Assembly: GCA_910577165.1 (NCBI GenBank) | Contig: CAJTLX010000001.1 | Coordinates: forward strand, 62,001 to 126,000 | DNA length: 64,000 bases | Direction of reading: 5' to 3' | Source: an uncultured Lachnospiraceae bacterium | Lineage (GTDB): Bacteria; Bacillota; Clostridia; Lachnospirales; Lachnospiraceae | Shown here: positions 33,212 through 42,771 of the stretch, piece after piece | Position numbering within the stretch: position 1 is the stretch's first letter | Layout: each line of letters opens with the position of its first letter | Made by a program: the position numbers and the translations under genes | The notes under the pieces: model-generated | The model's input: only the letters and a program-made list of their open reading frames with translations | What the model was told of the DNA's origin: nothing | Database searches by the model: none

Positions 33212-33395
33212 AAAAAATAAGCATCCTTGCTATTATTTTCTGGGTTTAGTACTTTTATGTACTTATACTGAATCCACAATCTATATTTTATATTTCGGTT
33301 ATTATACCAGAAATTTTAACAATTTATCAAGAGATTTTTTAATATTCTTTATTATTTTTGCCACATTTTCAAAAGAATTATTTTTTCCTCCGTCA

Positions 33396-33440
33396 AAAAC
33401 GGCATGATCCGCCCATTTGCCCGCGAATCATGCCATTTTT
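33396..33440 (-). terminator. Terminator of the BlaR1-like gene
   Basis: GGCATGATCCGC and GCGAATCATGCC form a stem with one mismatch; on the minus strand it ends in GTTTTT, on the plus strand in ATTTTTATTTTT. It can act in both directions. The stretch 33212-33395 upstream of the broken gene holds only AT-rich sequence. Confidence 0.85.
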
Positions 33441-33523
33441 ATTTTTCGCCTTTTTTAATAAGAAACCTTGCCTTTAAAATGGTGGGAGCGCGTTACCAAG
33501 AAATACCACTTTGTTCTCACCAT

Positions 33524-36500
33524 TTATACCGATGGCTCCACATAGAAATCTTTTATATATACATCGCCGTTTTCGTTCCAGTCAAATACAAGATTTGCCC
33601 GTCCAAGTGTCCCGCTTACCTCAAAAATAAAAAGATATTCCCTGCCTACAAGATACTCCTTACCATCCTGTGTAATAATTTCCAAATCAAAATAACTCTT
33701 CCCATTACCCCCAAATCCTTCTTTATTATCGCGCCAGCCAGGAACCGCCTCATCAAGCTTTGCGGTGTAATTCTCCTCTCTTTGTTCATCAAATACAGTA
33801 AAGAGTACCTCTCTCCCGTCCTGTTCTAACACTGCACGGCAGATAGAATCATCCTCTGTTGGATATACTGAGATCTCATAGCCTCCAATTCCCGCACTAA
33901 AGTCATAGTCACGCTGGGATGGAAGTTTCATCTTCTGTATTTCACCGTCACGCAGTGAAAACATCCAGTGAGGGCGAACGGCAGGAAGTCCACAAGCTCC
34001 GGTATCCCCCCTTACCACTATCTCCATAAAACCATCATGGTTGATATCCCCCGCGATTATCGGCATCGCAATCACCGGCTCATCCCAGAGCGCGATCTGG
34101 CAAAATTTCCCATTTATATTTCCCCAGACCACCGTACATGGAGTACCATCCCATTTTGTATCAAAGTAATGTCCATATTTTGACACTGCAAGAAAGCAGT
34201 CCACAGCCCCGTCCCCATTATAATCCTCGAGGTGCAGTGCTGAAACCACATCCCCCGGCTCCAAAGGGATATTTTCGCGCTGAAATTTTTCATACCAATT
34301 TAACGCGTCCGTCTCAAGATATCCTGCCTTCTCCGCCTCCTTTTTCCAGCTCTGCAAAAATTCTGCCTCCATATCCACACTTTCCTGTCCGGAAAGGGCA
34401 AGCGGATCAGGATGTTCAGATACTATAGAAAAACTTCGATAAGAAGTGATAAGACGCTTATACCATAACCATTCGATATCCTCCCCCTGCTCCGGCGCGG
34501 TAAACCACAGAAAATATGCCATTCCCTTTTGCCAGCCTTCAAAAGTCTTATCCGCCGCATCCGCATACTCCTGCTCATTGGTCACAGGTATTTCCTCCAT
34601 CCCCCCACCGTAAGTTACCACTGGCGCACCATTTACATATTCGGTGATGCGGTATGCCAATGTAGTTTCAACAATCTGATTTTCCTTTAATTCCAAACTT
34701 TTCTTGCTCTCGTAATAATATGCCGCCCCATTGCGGACAAGATCATCAAACACATAGCGGTAAATATTTTCTTCTTGGCTGTAGTAGACGGGCGCGACAC
34801 CCCAGATAATATCCGCCTGGGAATCCCCCTCAGGAGTCGTGTGCGTAAATGGCACCAAAGAATTTCCATCCTCTGATACCTCATAAATATTCGCATAGGT
34901 GTAATGTCCGGTTCCCTGGCAGGAGGCGGCAATCAATTCCAGCCGCCCGTTGCCATTTAAGTCCACCACTGTATAATGTGTTTCCTCCGCAATAAACTCA
35001 TCGGTCTGCTCCCAGACTTCCCTCTGGCGAAAGATCAAGTCTATCTGGTTTTCCAGAGATTCCCCGCTTACCTTTTTTCCCGTTTTTTCATCTTTTCCCT
35101 CGTTATCCCCCTCTGTCTCCAAGGAATCAAATTTTTTGGGATCAAAATCAGAAAACGGAATATATTCCGGCGTGATGCGATATTCATCGTAAGTTCTTAT
35201 TATCTTTTGCGCCTCTTCTTCGGTTATCGTCGCTCGTCTGTTTAAAACCGCATCTTCTCCCGCCGCATACGACCACTGACCTTCCCTGTCATTTTCAGCG
35301 ATATAGACAATGGTCTGCATCGGAACAAGCTCTCCTTCTCTTAGCGTATAATACCACAACACAGTATTTGACGCGGAGGAAGAACCTTCATTTATAATAA
35401 TAAAATTTCCGCCCTCCCTGCAAAGATAATAGCGATCGCGCTCCGTTCCGGAAAGACCTTGCCATGGCAGATCATCGTTTAAGTAATACAAATTAAAGAT
35501 CTGCTGGCGGATAAAATCATCGCCCTCGATTGCCCCAATTAAAAGTTCGTCCGTCCCATCACCATCCAAATCTAAAAATGCATATCCAATTTTTTCCATC
35601 ATATCTTCGCCGTAGTAATACGCGGCAAGGTTGCTAAAGCCCTGCTCCATCAGTTCTCCCTGTGACAATTTCTCCTGCAGCGCAGTGTAATACGCGGTAA
35701 GAATGGAAGAATATTTTTCGTTTAAATCGGCGGCAGTTTCAGATGTGATGGAAACAATACTGTAACCATCAAAACAGCTATACGGATTTTTTGTTAAGCT
35801 CACTGTAAGTTTGCGTTTCTGTGTGCGATCGCTTCCATCAAATCCAATTTCAAAATCAATGGTAAGACTTCCCCCATTCTCAGTTTCCCTGTAATTCCAC
35901 CCGGAGATTGAACCATAATTAAATGCGCTCGCATCATCGTACCGATTGACCGCTCCCCCCGCATAGGAAGAAAAATCCAGTTCCATCCCCGTCAGGGAAT
36001 AATGGATATAATACAATTCCTCCGCATCCACCCGCCCATCATTCTTCTCAGAAAGCAGATCAAGGTAATCAAAGGATGCTCTTGAATTCTGGATAAACCG
36101 GGCAACAAATATCTCCTTCCACCCCTTATCGCTGATGGAAGCTGCATCAAAATGATCATAGGCAAGTGCCAGTTGGGTAATTGCCATTTTTAAATTTTCT
36201 CCCATGGAAAATTCTGCGGGATATTCATACTGCGTAATTCCTGACTTTTCTTTTATCCTATCCGGCACATCTTCCCTATCTGAATTTCCTGTCTCTGGTA
36301 CATCCGCACTGTCCGGATCGGACTGCCTCTCCGCATTTTGCCCCGCTGCTGACGCATTCTTTCCACCTGGGTTTAACCCAAGCCCAATCCCCACTGCCGC
36401 CACTATTACCAGCAGCAGAATGGCAAGCCAAGTTTTTGGCTTTCGATAGGATAATACATTTTTCACTCTACTCTTCACCTCATTTCCACCAAATGCCGCA

Positions 36501-37573
36501 AGCAGACCGACTTCATCCGCCCCCCGCGCCATTTTTAGCAGGGTGCGGGAATATTCCTTTTTAATTTCCACACCCAACAGTTCCACCACCCGCTCATCGC
36601 AGGACATTTCCATATCCTCGCACATTTTTTTAAATGCCAGCCAGACAAGCGGATGAAACCAGTAAATACTTACCAAAAACAATGCTGCCGCCTTGATCTG
36701 CGGATCTCTCCTTCCTATATGTACTCTCTCATGGCAGAGTACATACTCCCTTGCCGCCCCGGATAAACCGGGTGCGAGATAGATCACCGGGTGAAAAATG
36801 CCATCCACAAACGATGCAGTTACAGAATCACTCTCATACACGTTCTTTTCCACACGCACCGCACCGACAAGCCTCCTTCGAAAACGCTTTATGGATCGCG
36901 CCCATATCACCCAGAACAAAAGGATTCCGCCAATCCAGAGAACACATAAAATATTGAGGAAAATAGCAGGAAAATTTTGCTGTCTTACAGATAATATTTC
37001 CTGTGGGGATATTGTCTGCCTTGATCTATCTTTAATCGTTCCCAAAGCAGAATTAGGAATATTTATCTGACCGGATGGCAAATTTTCCTGCATTCTTCCT
37101 GTAGTTTCATTCTCTGGAATATGGTGATGGGGAAGATTATCCGGCACATAATTTCCTGATTTTTCCATTTCTTCCGTTTCCATTTTTTTGTTATTCGCAG
37201 TATGGTTCGTATCCATATCTCCCGCATCTTCTAAACGGTCAGTGTCACCGTTAGAATATGCCTTTCCGGCAGCACTGTAGAATGCTGCCAAAACCTGCCT
37301 CCCTCCCTCTTTTTCCAAAAAGGGTTGCGGTGTTGGGAAAATACCGGGTTCTCCGCTCTTCGCGTCCGCGTCCACAAAAAGAATATCCGGAACTAGGCTG
37401 AACGCTCCCTCTATTCCAACAGGACAGACAAGCCGCAAAAATACGACACTCCAGAGCAGATAGCTGTAACGCTTCGGGAAGCGGCGCAGCAGATGCCTTA
37501 CAAGCAGCACGACCAAAACCGCATAGCCCGAAACCAGCCCCATTCTCACTATGGTTAAAAACACTTCCCTCAT
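33524..37573 (-). CDS. BlaR1/MecR1-type M56 metalloprotease receptor with giant extracellular sensor
   Basis: 1349 residues. The N-terminal third is the M56 membrane peptidase: helices at about residues 5-28, 35-52, 205-225 and 290-310, zinc motif HERVH (281-285) and the downstream CEDMEMSCDERVVE. A last helix at about 384-405 (TWLAILLLVIVAAVGIGLGL) leads to some 940 extracellular residues. Instead of the penicillin-binding sensor of BlaR1, this part carries several calcium/FG-GAP-like D-x-D/N-x-D-G motifs: DLDGDGTDELLIG (near 660), DLNGNGRLELIA (near 868), DYNGDGAVDCFLA (near 1115) and DINHDGFMEIVV (near 1175). The neighbour encodes a BlaI repressor that is cleaved in known systems. The signal sensed is probably a surface or polymer ligand, not certainly a beta-lactam. 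No beta-lactamase lies nearby. Confidence 0.85.
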   Translation of the reverse strand: MREVFLTIVRMGLVSGYAVLVVLLVRHLLRRFPKRYSYLLWSVVFLRLVCPVGIEGAFSLVPDILFVDADAKSGEPGIFPTPQPFLEKEGGRQVLAAFYSAAGKAYSNGDTDRLEDAGDMDTNHTANNKKMETEEMEKSGNYVPDNLPHHHIPENETTGRMQENLPSGQINIPNSALGTIKDRSRQTISPQEILSVRQQNFPAIFLNILCVLWIGGILLFWVIWARSIKRFRRRLVGAVRVEKNVYESDSVTASFVDGIFHPVIYLAPGLSGAAREYVLCHERVHIGRRDPQIKAAALFLVSIYWFHPLVWLAFKKMCEDMEMSCDERVVELLGVEIKKEYSRTLLKMARGADEVGLLAAFGGNEVKSRVKNVLSYRKPKTWLAILLLVIVAAVGIGLGLNPGGKNASAAGQNAERQSDPDSADVPETGNSDREDVPDRIKEKSGITQYEYPAEFSMGENLKMAITQLALAYDHFDAASISDKGWKEIFVARFIQNSRASFDYLDLLSEKNDGRVDAEELYYIHYSLTGMELDFSSYAGGAVNRYDDASAFNYGSISGWNYRETENGGSLTIDFEIGFDGSDRTQKRKLTVSLTKNPYSCFDGYSIVSITSETAADLNEKYSSILTAYYTALQEKLSQGELMEQGFSNLAAYYYGEDMMEKIGYAFLDLDGDGTDELLIGAIEGDDFIRQQIFNLYYLNDDLPWQGLSGTERDRYYLCREGGNFIIINEGSSSASNTVLWYYTLREGELVPMQTIVYIAENDREGQWSYAAGEDAVLNRRATITEEEAQKIIRTYDEYRITPEYIPFSDFDPKKFDSLETEGDNEGKDEKTGKKVSGESLENQIDLIFRQREVWEQTDEFIAEETHYTVVDLNGNGRLELIAASCQGTGHYTYANIYEVSEDGNSLVPFTHTTPEGDSQADIIWGVAPVYYSQEENIYRYVFDDLVRNGAAYYYESKKSLELKENQIVETTLAYRITEYVNGAPVVTYGGGMEEIPVTNEQEYADAADKTFEGWQKGMAYFLWFTAPEQGEDIEWLWYKRLITSYRSFSIVSEHPDPLALSGQESVDMEAEFLQSWKKEAEKAGYLETDALNWYEKFQRENIPLEPGDVVSALHLEDYNGDGAVDCFLAVSKYGHYFDTKWDGTPCTVVWGNINGKFCQIALWDEPVIAMPIIAGDINHDGFMEIVVRGDTGACGLPAVRPHWMFSLRDGEIQKMKLPSQRDYDFSAGIGGYEISVYPTEDDSICRAVLEQDGREVLFTVFDEQREENYTAKLDEAVPGWRDNKEGFGGNGKSYFDLEIITQDGKEYLVGREYLFIFEVSGTLGRANLVFDWNENGDVYIKDFYVEPSV

Positions 37574-37581
37574 TCCCCGAT

Positions 37582-37956
37582 TTACTCCTTATAATTGTCG
37601 ATCATCTGCTTGATCTCGTCCACCTGCTGCCTAGAAAGCTTTTTGCGGCTGATAAACGCCGCGATCATCTTGGGAAGTGAACCCCCATATGTCTCCTGTA
37701 CAAAGCGTTCACCCCGATGCTGATCATAACTCTCCCGATCAATCTTCGCGCTTACGCGCGAATCCCGATTCTCGAACAATCCCTGCTCACAAAGTTTTTT
37801 TAAGAAGGTATAGGTCGTTGACTTTTTCCAGCCAAAACGCTCATCACAAAGCCTCACTAATTCCCCTGAACCAACCGGCTCATTCTCCCAGATCACATCG
37901 GCAAATTTGCGCTCCGCCTCCGTCATGCTGTACCACTCTTTTTTTTCTTCTGCCAT
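37582..37956 (-). CDS. blaI: BlaI/MecI-type repressor
   Basis: 124 residues, the family length. The N-terminal winged helix spans about residues 10-75 (MTEAERKFADVIWENEPVGSGELVRLCDERFGWKKSTTYTFLKKLCEQGLFEN), followed by the helical dimerisation region where BlaR-type proteases cut the family (about residues 95-115). It is nine bases upstream of the M56 protease and shares one promoter, which holds a 22-base perfect dyad (38004-38057), its likely operator. The unit is thus autoregulated and induced by signal-driven cleavage. Confidence 0.92.
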   Translation of the reverse strand: MAEEKKEWYSMTEAERKFADVIWENEPVGSGELVRLCDERFGWKKSTTYTFLKKLCEQGLFENRDSRVSAKIDRESYDQHRGERFVQETYGGSLPKMIAAFISRKKLSRQQVDEIKQMIDNYKE

Positions 37957-38003
37957 CTTTTTCCTCCATCTCTCTGCAAAGATTCTTTTTTGTTTTCGAA
38001 AAC

Positions 38004-38063
38004 AACAGGTCGGTAAGTTATAGACCTTATACTAAGTCTATAACTTACCGACCTGTTTGTCAA
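38004..38063 (-). promoter_or_regulatory. blaI operator and promoter
   Basis: A perfect 22-base inverted repeat (38004-38025 and 38036-38057; core GGTCGGTAAGTTATAGAC) around 10 bases. On the minus strand TTGACA (38063-38058) is directly next to the right arm and TAGACT (38040-38035) lies 17 bases on, so the repressor would cover the whole promoter. Confidence 0.9.
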
Positions 38064-38081
38064 GAAGATTTTTAGATTTTT

Positions 38082-38915
38082 TTAATATGCCACCACAATC
38101 CCGCCGTCGTTTGCATACATACTGCTTACTCCTGCTGCGTCCATGATAACCACATCGCGAAATGGCACTCTCTTTAGAACTTCGTCGCGAACAAATTCTG
38201 CGCGCTCCCTGCAATTGCAGTGCGTGATCGCAAAAATACGGTTCTTTGCATCCGTGATATCCTCCTCAATATAGCGGATCATCTTTAACAATGCTTTTGT
38301 CATGCCACGCGCCTGGTCAAGCTTTTCAATCTGCCCCTCCACACCGCACATCACCGGTTTGATATTTAACACGCTGCAAAGTGCCGCGGTAATATTGCTT
38401 AACCGCCCGTTCTTGCGCAGGTTATCAAGCGTTTCCAGTACAAATTTTGTCTTTAATCGGTCGCGAAACCTGCGGACGCGCTCTGTGGTCTCCTCAAAAC
38501 TCGTCCCCACTTCCTTCTCCTCCATCAATTTCATGGCGATCAGAGTCTGTCCTGCAGCGGCGGAGCGTGAATCAATCACCTCAATTTTTTTATTTGGATG
38601 TTTCTCCAGATACAGCATTTTTGCAAGTTCCGCCGAATTGTAGGAGCCGCTTAAATGAGAGGAGAGCGTTACCACATACACCTCCTCCGCCCCCTCAAAC
38701 GCCTCCATATATGCTTCCGGGGAAGGGCAGGCAGATTTCGGACACTCACTGCACTCCCGCATCTTTTTTAAAAAAGCTGCCTGGTCAAAACTTTCATCGT
38801 CCACAACTGTATCCCCACCCACGGAAAGCGTCAGCGGAACAATACAGACGCGCTTATCCCTTTTCATACTCTGTGTCAAATCGGTGCAGCTATCACCTAT
38901 GATCTTGTACGACAT
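38082..38915 (-). CDS. DegV family fatty-acid-binding protein, copy 1
   Basis: 277 residues from the ATG at 38915, behind CTGGAGGAAAT; an extension to 38975 is rejected. The DegV/EDD fold is shown by IIGDSCTDLTQSM at the N-terminus, VYVVTLSSHLSGSYNSAELA (about 88-107), VIDSRSAAAGQTLIAMKLME and LRKNGRLSNITAALCSVLNIKPVM. DegV proteins bind one long-chain fatty acid. In Firmicutes some (FakB type) hand the acid to the kinase FakA; others have no known partner, and no fakA is in the window. A second DegV gene occurs at 59003-59845. Confidence 0.88.
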   Translation of the reverse strand: MSYKIIGDSCTDLTQSMKRDKRVCIVPLTLSVGGDTVVDDESFDQAAFLKKMRECSECPKSACPSPEAYMEAFEGAEEVYVVTLSSHLSGSYNSAELAKMLYLEKHPNKKIEVIDSRSAAAGQTLIAMKLMEEKEVGTSFEETTERVRRFRDRLKTKFVLETLDNLRKNGRLSNITAALCSVLNIKPVMCGVEGQIEKLDQARGMTKALLKMIRYIEEDITDAKNRIFAITHCNCRERAEFVRDEVLKRVPFRDVVIMDAAGVSSMYANDGGIVVAY

Positions 38916-39120
38916 ATTTCCTCCAGTCCCGTGTTCCGGTATCTCCGGACTCATCACGTAGTATCCGCTCACCATCTCATATGGTTTTCAATACTATATT
39001 AAATCATACCATACTTTAGGAGATTTGAAAAGGAATAATCGTAAAAGAATCATAAAATTTTTACAAACTAAACTATTTTTCTGTGGATTCCAACAAATTT
39101 TATCTTGATCGGGGAGAAAA

Positions 39121-40065
39121 TTACAGATCCTCCCCCGCAAACAGCGGTGTGGAAAGATACCGATCACCCGAATCCGGCAGCAGTACTACAATGGTCTTTC
39201 CCTTATTCTCCGTCCGCGCCGCTAAAACGCAGGCTCCCTTTAGTGCTGCACCGGAAGAAATCCCAACTAAGATTCCCTCGCTCATCGCAAAGGCTCTTCC
39301 CTCGACATAGGCCTCCTCATTTGTAACGGTAAGTACCTCGTCATAGATTTCTGTATTCAAAATCTCCGGGATAAACCCTGCGCCAATCCCCTGAATTCCA
39401 TGCGCGCCCGGCTCCCCGCCGGAAAGCACGGGACTACTTTGTGGCTCCACCGCCACCACCTGCACTTTCGGGTTCCTTTCCTTTAAGTATTCGCCCACAC
39501 CGGTAATTGTCCCGCCGCTGCCCACGCCCGCGACAAAGATATCCACTTTCCCGTCCGTCTGCTCCCAGATTTCTGCCCCGGTTGTTTTCTTGTGTACTCT
39601 TGGATTTGCAGGATTTACAAATTGTCCCAGAACAATGGATCCGGGGATTTGCTCATTTAATTCCTCCGCCTTTGCAATCGCGCCCTTCATCCCACTTTTT
39701 CCCGGAGTTAACACAATCGTTGCACCATATGCCTTTAAGAGTGTGCGCCGTTCCATACTCATAGTATCCGGAAGTGTCAGGATCGCCCGGTATCCCTTCG
39801 CCGCCGCCACCGCTGCCAATCCGATCCCGGTATTGCCGCTGGTCGGCTCAATAATTGTTGCTCCCGGCTTTAACAATCCCTTTTCCTCCGCGTCCTCAAT
39901 CATGGCACACGCAATCCGATCTTTAACCGAACCCGCCGGATTCAAATACTCAAGCTTTGCAAGGATGGTCACATCTCTAATCCCCGTCTTTTTCATATAG
40001 CCGTTCAGCTTTAACATTGGGGTATTTCCAATCAATTCCAACGCACTTTCTTTTATCTGACTCAT
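39121..40065 (-). CDS. cysK: Cysteine synthase A (O-acetylserine sulfhydrylase)
   Basis: 314 residues with the fold-type II PLP signature: the Schiff-base lysine in NPAGSVKDRIACAMIEDAE (about residue 48), the substrate loop PTSGNTGIGLAAVAAAKGYRA, the PLP phosphate site GVGSGGTITGVGEYLKE and ISSGAALKGA. It makes cysteine from O-acetylserine and sulfide. It has its own consensus promoter (40127-40155), and a dyad CCTACTACTTTAATAGG downstream of the -10 looks like a CymR/IscR-type (Rrf2) operator. Control by cysteine availability is the likely meaning. Confidence 0.96.
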   Translation of the reverse strand: MSQIKESALELIGNTPMLKLNGYMKKTGIRDVTILAKLEYLNPAGSVKDRIACAMIEDAEEKGLLKPGATIIEPTSGNTGIGLAAVAAAKGYRAILTLPDTMSMERRTLLKAYGATIVLTPGKSGMKGAIAKAEELNEQIPGSIVLGQFVNPANPRVHKKTTGAEIWEQTDGKVDIFVAGVGSGGTITGVGEYLKERNPKVQVVAVEPQSSPVLSGGEPGAHGIQGIGAGFIPEILNTEIYDEVLTVTNEEAYVEGRAFAMSEGILVGISSGAALKGACVLAARTENKGKTIVVLLPDSGDRYLSTPLFAGEDL

Positions 40066-40094
40066 TTGATTCCCTCCAGACTGCCTTTTTATTT

Positions 40095-40111
40095 CCTACT
40101 ACTTTAATAGG
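40095..40111. promoter_or_regulatory. Rrf2-type (CymR/IscR-like) operator in the cysK leader
   Basis: CCTACTACTTTAATAGG is a near palindrome (arms CCTACTA and TAATAGG, one mismatch) of the type bound by CymR-family repressors. It lies just after the predicted transcript start. The match to CymR sites is from memory of the motif, so the regulator is inferred. Confidence 0.6.
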
Positions 40112-40126
40112 TTTTACGCATTCCCC

Positions 40127-40155
40127 ATTATAGTCCCTTTCTTTCGCGCTGTCAA
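40127..40155 (-). promoter_or_regulatory. cysK promoter
   Basis: On the minus strand TTGACA (40155-40150), 17 bases, TATAAT (40132-40127): full consensus, 62 bases before the ATG. Confidence 0.92.
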
Positions 40156-40174
40156 TTCCTTTTTCCATAAATTT

Positions 40175-42373
40175 TCATTGATAGTGTGCCACAACCGCCT
40201 TATATTCCTTTTCCGTTATCGGAATCACTGTGCCGTGATGTGGGCGTTTCTGAGGCAGACAATAATTCTCCTCACGCTTAAATTCGGCATTTTCCAAATT
40301 TTTTGTCATCATCATATAATAGCCGCTCCCCACAAAATGGTCGAGAAGCAAGCAGAACCGGTTGCCTCCCACCTGATCCTTTTTGTGCAGCGCGAAACAG
40401 CAAGGTCCCTCCACTCCTTCCTGAGCTAGGAGGCTTTCGGACTTCACCTCGCTCCATTCCCCCATCAAACTATTCGCGCGCTCCATCATAACACGCTTTC
40501 GATCTTCATATTTTGTAAAACGATAATATACCCCACCATCCTGTATAATTGTCGTGTCAATTACACTAAATGGATAATCCATCCAAATTTGCGGCTCGGT
40601 AAAATAATAAAAATCGCGTGTCTTTACATAGTAAATCCGCTGTTTAGCAAAATTATCCATACTGACGCGGGAAGCCCAGAATACCAGATATTCACCCGTC
40701 CTTTCATCATAGAAAGCTTCCGGTGCCCAGGTGCATCCCGCTGTATCCGAATTGATTTTTACTAAGCGCGGCTCCGACCAGTGAATTAAATCCAATGATT
40801 CCCAGATAAAAATTGACTGACTTCCCTTTCGCTGTGCCTTGACCCAATCGCCATCCTTCGCAATACAGAGATCCGTCGCAATCAGAAAAAAGCGATCGCC
40901 CTCCGCTGAACGCGAAATAAAGGGATCCCGAATTCCCGTGGTGCCAAGCATTGTCTTTAACACGGGCTGTTCTTTATTTGTCGCCTTCCAGTTAATTCCA
41001 TCCTCACTCACTGCAAAAAAGACATTTTCCTGATCAGCGCGACTTCCTATAAAATAAGAAAAAAGATACGCGCTGTACTCCGGTTTTTCCGGTTTTGCAA
41101 GTACTGTCACGGAAAAATCCTTGCGCAGCACTACGCCATCCATACTTAGATAGGCGTACAATTCCACTTTTTCATCCCGCGCTCCCCTTGTTACAACGCC
41201 CGCCGGGACTCGCAGTGGTCGCGCTCCATCCTCCTTTAATCGCTGCTCCCTCGCCATAATAACAGAAGGGTTGGAGGATTCCCAAGTGATCTTCGCACCG
41301 TTTTCTCCTGTTGTGGCAAGATAGAGATTGCCCCTTACTGCATCCATATCGCGCACAGTAAGTGCCTCGTAATCTGCAAGCAGTTCCTTTTTCGCACTCT
41401 CGAATGCATTTTTAAATTTCACTGTCCGGGGTGCGACTCCTTTATTTGTCGGTACAACGGGCAGCATCAATCCCGTTTTCTTATCAAAATGCAGCTCGTC
41501 AATGCAGACCTCACGATGGAATCCAAATCCATTGGTAAAAATTCCCAGAGGAGTATAAAACCGGTGATATGCAATATAATATTCATCACTGTCTGGAATA
41601 TGTAACATACAATGGTGTCCTGTACCTAAAATTTTGTTTTCTTCATCCTTCTTCAACAGCGTATAATGATAGGTGATCGGTCCATAAATACTCTTTGCTG
41701 TACCGTAATTTACATGATAATCCGGGCTTCCCGTATCATCGCATGACCAAGTAAAATGATATCTTCCCTCCCTCTTCGTTACGGTAACCGCCTCGCGGAA
41801 ATCAAAGAGTCCCTCGTAATTTACAAGCGTTGACAGATCAAGACTCACCATATCCTCGTTCAGGCGCACCACCGCCGCATTCCCATTGCCAAACAGTAAG
41901 TACGAACCATCCTCATCGGTAAATACGGAAGGATCGATGGTCTGTCCCATCGCAATTCCATGTTCAATACAGATCTTCTTTGTAATCAGCGGCTCGTTCA
42001 TCGCCGTAAACGGTCCCGCCGGATGATCGGCATATGCTACGCCGATATGGGAATCCCCTGCCGCATCCTTGGCACAGAAATAGAAATAGTATCTTCCATT
42101 TTTTTCCGCGATGCAGGGTGCCCAAGCACTGCCAACCGCCCAGGTAACATCATCCCCCGCCACATCAAGGATCACTCCCTCATCCACAAAATCCACAAGA
42201 TTTTTTGATGAAAATACGTGAAATTTGGTTCCCGACCAGCCGGGATATCCGTCCGTTGTCGCGTAGAGATAATAGGTATCCCCAAAGAGAGCAATATCCG
42301 GATCGGCAAATTCTCCGGACAGTACCGGATTGGCACAGTCCGTATCCGGTGTGTTTTGATGTTTCTTTTCCAT
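40175..42373 (-). CDS. Intracellular glycoside hydrolase with two GH43 domains
   Basis: 732 residues from the ATG at 42373, where GAGGAGG is placed correctly. Domain 1 (about residues 15-310) is a five-bladed GH43 propeller: general base Asp24 (EFADPDIALF), Asp147 (TIDPSVFTDEDGSYLLFG) and acid Glu194 (FREAVTVTKREGRYHFTWS), then GTGHHCMLHIPDSDEYYIAYHRF. A small Ig-like bridge (about 325-415) follows, then a second GH43-like propeller (about 425-730) with TGIRDPF, CTWAPEAFYDERTGEYLVFW, IDTTIIQDGGVYYRFTKYE and EGVEGPCCF. Both halves keep the acidic residues. There is no signal peptide, so it acts on imported oligosaccharides, probably arabinose- or xylose-containing. No sugar transporter is adjacent. 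Confidence 0.9.
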   Translation of the reverse strand: MEKKHQNTPDTDCANPVLSGEFADPDIALFGDTYYLYATTDGYPGWSGTKFHVFSSKNLVDFVDEGVILDVAGDDVTWAVGSAWAPCIAEKNGRYYFYFCAKDAAGDSHIGVAYADHPAGPFTAMNEPLITKKICIEHGIAMGQTIDPSVFTDEDGSYLLFGNGNAAVVRLNEDMVSLDLSTLVNYEGLFDFREAVTVTKREGRYHFTWSCDDTGSPDYHVNYGTAKSIYGPITYHYTLLKKDEENKILGTGHHCMLHIPDSDEYYIAYHRFYTPLGIFTNGFGFHREVCIDELHFDKKTGLMLPVVPTNKGVAPRTVKFKNAFESAKKELLADYEALTVRDMDAVRGNLYLATTGENGAKITWESSNPSVIMAREQRLKEDGARPLRVPAGVVTRGARDEKVELYAYLSMDGVVLRKDFSVTVLAKPEKPEYSAYLFSYFIGSRADQENVFFAVSEDGINWKATNKEQPVLKTMLGTTGIRDPFISRSAEGDRFFLIATDLCIAKDGDWVKAQRKGSQSIFIWESLDLIHWSEPRLVKINSDTAGCTWAPEAFYDERTGEYLVFWASRVSMDNFAKQRIYYVKTRDFYYFTEPQIWMDYPFSVIDTTIIQDGGVYYRFTKYEDRKRVMMERANSLMGEWSEVKSESLLAQEGVEGPCCFALHKKDQVGGNRFCLLLDHFVGSGYYMMMTKNLENAEFKREENYCLPQKRPHHGTVIPITEKEYKAVVAHYQ

Positions 42374-42520
42374 AATTTTCCTCCTCGTTCTAAATACAGC
42401 GATTATCATTATTTTAGGGTTTTGCACTGTATTTTAACGGGGAGTATTATAACATACTTTCTGTTGAATTGCACGTTTTTTGTTACTTTGACTTTTCTCT
42501 CTGCTAACTTCCCATAATAA

Positions 42521-42564
42521 AAGGGAAATATATTTATTTCCAACTAAAATAAATATGCTTCCCT
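42521..42564 (-). terminator. Terminator of the small XRE pair
   Basis: AGGGAAATATATTTATTT and AAATAAATATGCTTCCCT form a long stem with a TT/GC interior mismatch; on the minus strand TTTTATTATG follows. The 42428-42771 stretch contains this terminator and the GH43 promoter region (a TATAAT at about 42446-42451) and no gene. Confidence 0.75.
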
Positions 42565-42771
42565 GACCTTACTGTGATTTATTTGTAGATTATTATACCA
42601 ATCCAAGCCATTCCTTTACGGTTTCTATGGGATATCCCACTCCTTGTTCTTATATTGTTAATTCTATTATACGCAAGAAATAGTTTTTTTTCAAGCAAAC
42701 TCGGAGTATTGGCAATAAGAAAAGATTGTTTTTTTATTTGCTGGCAATAGCTTAATGCTAAAGATTATATT

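Noticed and set aside
33524..38063. Classical beta-lactam resistance operon
   Set aside because: BlaI and the M56 protease are present, but no beta-lactamase or PBP2a gene and no penicillin-binding sensor domain are visible.
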